This document shows, piece by piece, positions 7,866 through 8,101 of a stretch of DNA of 8,101 nt. This stretch comes from a bacterium (GTDB taxonomy: Bacteria; Bdellovibrionota; Bdellovibrionia; Bdellovibrionales; UBA1609): assembly GCA_021784635.1 (NCBI GenBank), contig JAJYHS010000138.1, forward strand, positions 1 to 8,101, written 5' to 3'. The position numbers and the translations under genes were made by a program. Below the pieces are notes generated by a model. The model saw only the letters and a list, made by a program, of their open reading frames with translations. It did not search any database and was not told the DNA's origin. Numbering within the stretch: position 1 is the stretch's first letter; the number at the start of each line of letters is the position of its first letter.

Positions 7866-8101
7866 TTAAAAACCGTATTTATTTGATAGCGTACCGGCCG
7901 CTTTGTCGCCGGCCACCTCGCCAGCAGTCAAAAGCCGATTACGCGCGCTAAAATCGTCAAGACTTATCCCTTGTGTGTCGACGTCGATGACGTCCGTCAC
8001 CATTGATTCGACACTAAAAATTTGTCGGCGAATTTCATCCCACAAAGCAATAGTTGAATCATTAACCACGGTTCTTGAATGGTAAAACAAATCCCCGTCG
8101 C
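7866..8101 (-). CDS. Unrecognised protein, C-terminal 78 residues (partial, enters from right edge)
   Basis: The frame is open from the right edge to TAA at 7866-7868 and reads DGDLFYHSRTVVNDSTIALW and onward, ending TLSNKYGF. No methionine codon lies before the middle of the fragment, and the frame continues to the edge, so the true start is outside the window. The fragment is soluble, mixed-charge and partly acidic (VTDVIDVDTQGISLDDF), with no membrane segment. I do not recognise the family. It ends 17 bp before the pepP GTG, with the pepP ribosome-binding site in the gap, so the two are probably cotranscribed. Its reality rests on the open frame, the gene-tight spacing and the lack of any competing frame. 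Confidence 0.6.
   Translation of the reverse strand, partial: DGDLFYHSRTVVNDSTIALWDEIRRQIFSVESMVTDVIDVDTQGISLDDFSARNRLLTAGEVAGDKAAGTLSNKYGF

Noticed and set aside
7894..7918. GC-rich inverted sequence (ggccg...cggcc) as a terminator
   Set aside because: The stem is only about five bases with a ten-base loop, there is no T-run after it on either strand, and it lies inside a coding frame.

Overview
The window looks like a compact chromosomal stretch from a Gram-negative bacterium, probably a Bdellovibrionota or other former deltaproteobacterial lineage. This rests on the MreB sequence type, membrane regulators with periplasmic domains, a dehydrogenase of the GlpD type and a PepP of E. coli length; the lineage call is inference. 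No tRNA, rRNA, CRISPR array, insertion sequence or prophage gene is visible. Almost every base is coding.

Left block, minus strand (about 3552 down to 1): a four-gene, tightly packed probable operon. It begins with mreB (cell-shape actin). Next, 23 bp later, is a small sigma-factor-like protein that keeps a region-4 helix-turn-helix but shows no recognisable region 2. Then comes a single-pass anti-sigma-like membrane protein overlapping it by 8 bp. Last is a two-transmembrane, Cache/HAMP-like sensor whose output domain lies beyond the left edge and whose start overlaps the previous gene by 29 bp. Coupling a cell-shape gene to a sigma/anti-sigma/sensor set suggests envelope sensing tied to morphogenesis.

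Middle block: a plus-strand SCP2-like small protein diverges from mreB. Its last 46 codons run antisense through the 3' end of glpD, a 141-bp convergent overlap. glpD (minus strand) encodes an FAD-dependent glycerol-3-phosphate dehydrogenase carrying the most striking object in the window: a perfect, in-frame 108-bp tandem duplication (36 residues) inside the N-terminal FAD-binding region. A HAD-family phosphatase gene diverges from glpD with 17 bp between the start codons.

Right block, minus strand: pepP (Xaa-Pro aminopeptidase, all metal ligands present) converges on the HAD gene, and the two stop codons overlap within TTAA. pepP has a GTG start with a strong AAGGAG ribosome-binding site. 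It lies 17 bp downstream of the 3' end of an unrecognised gene that enters from the right edge.

A recurring pattern is that genes at the head of transcription units lack a Shine-Dalgarno sequence and have promoter-like elements almost touching the start codon, whereas internal operon genes tend to have purine-rich sites. This hints at leaderless transcripts.
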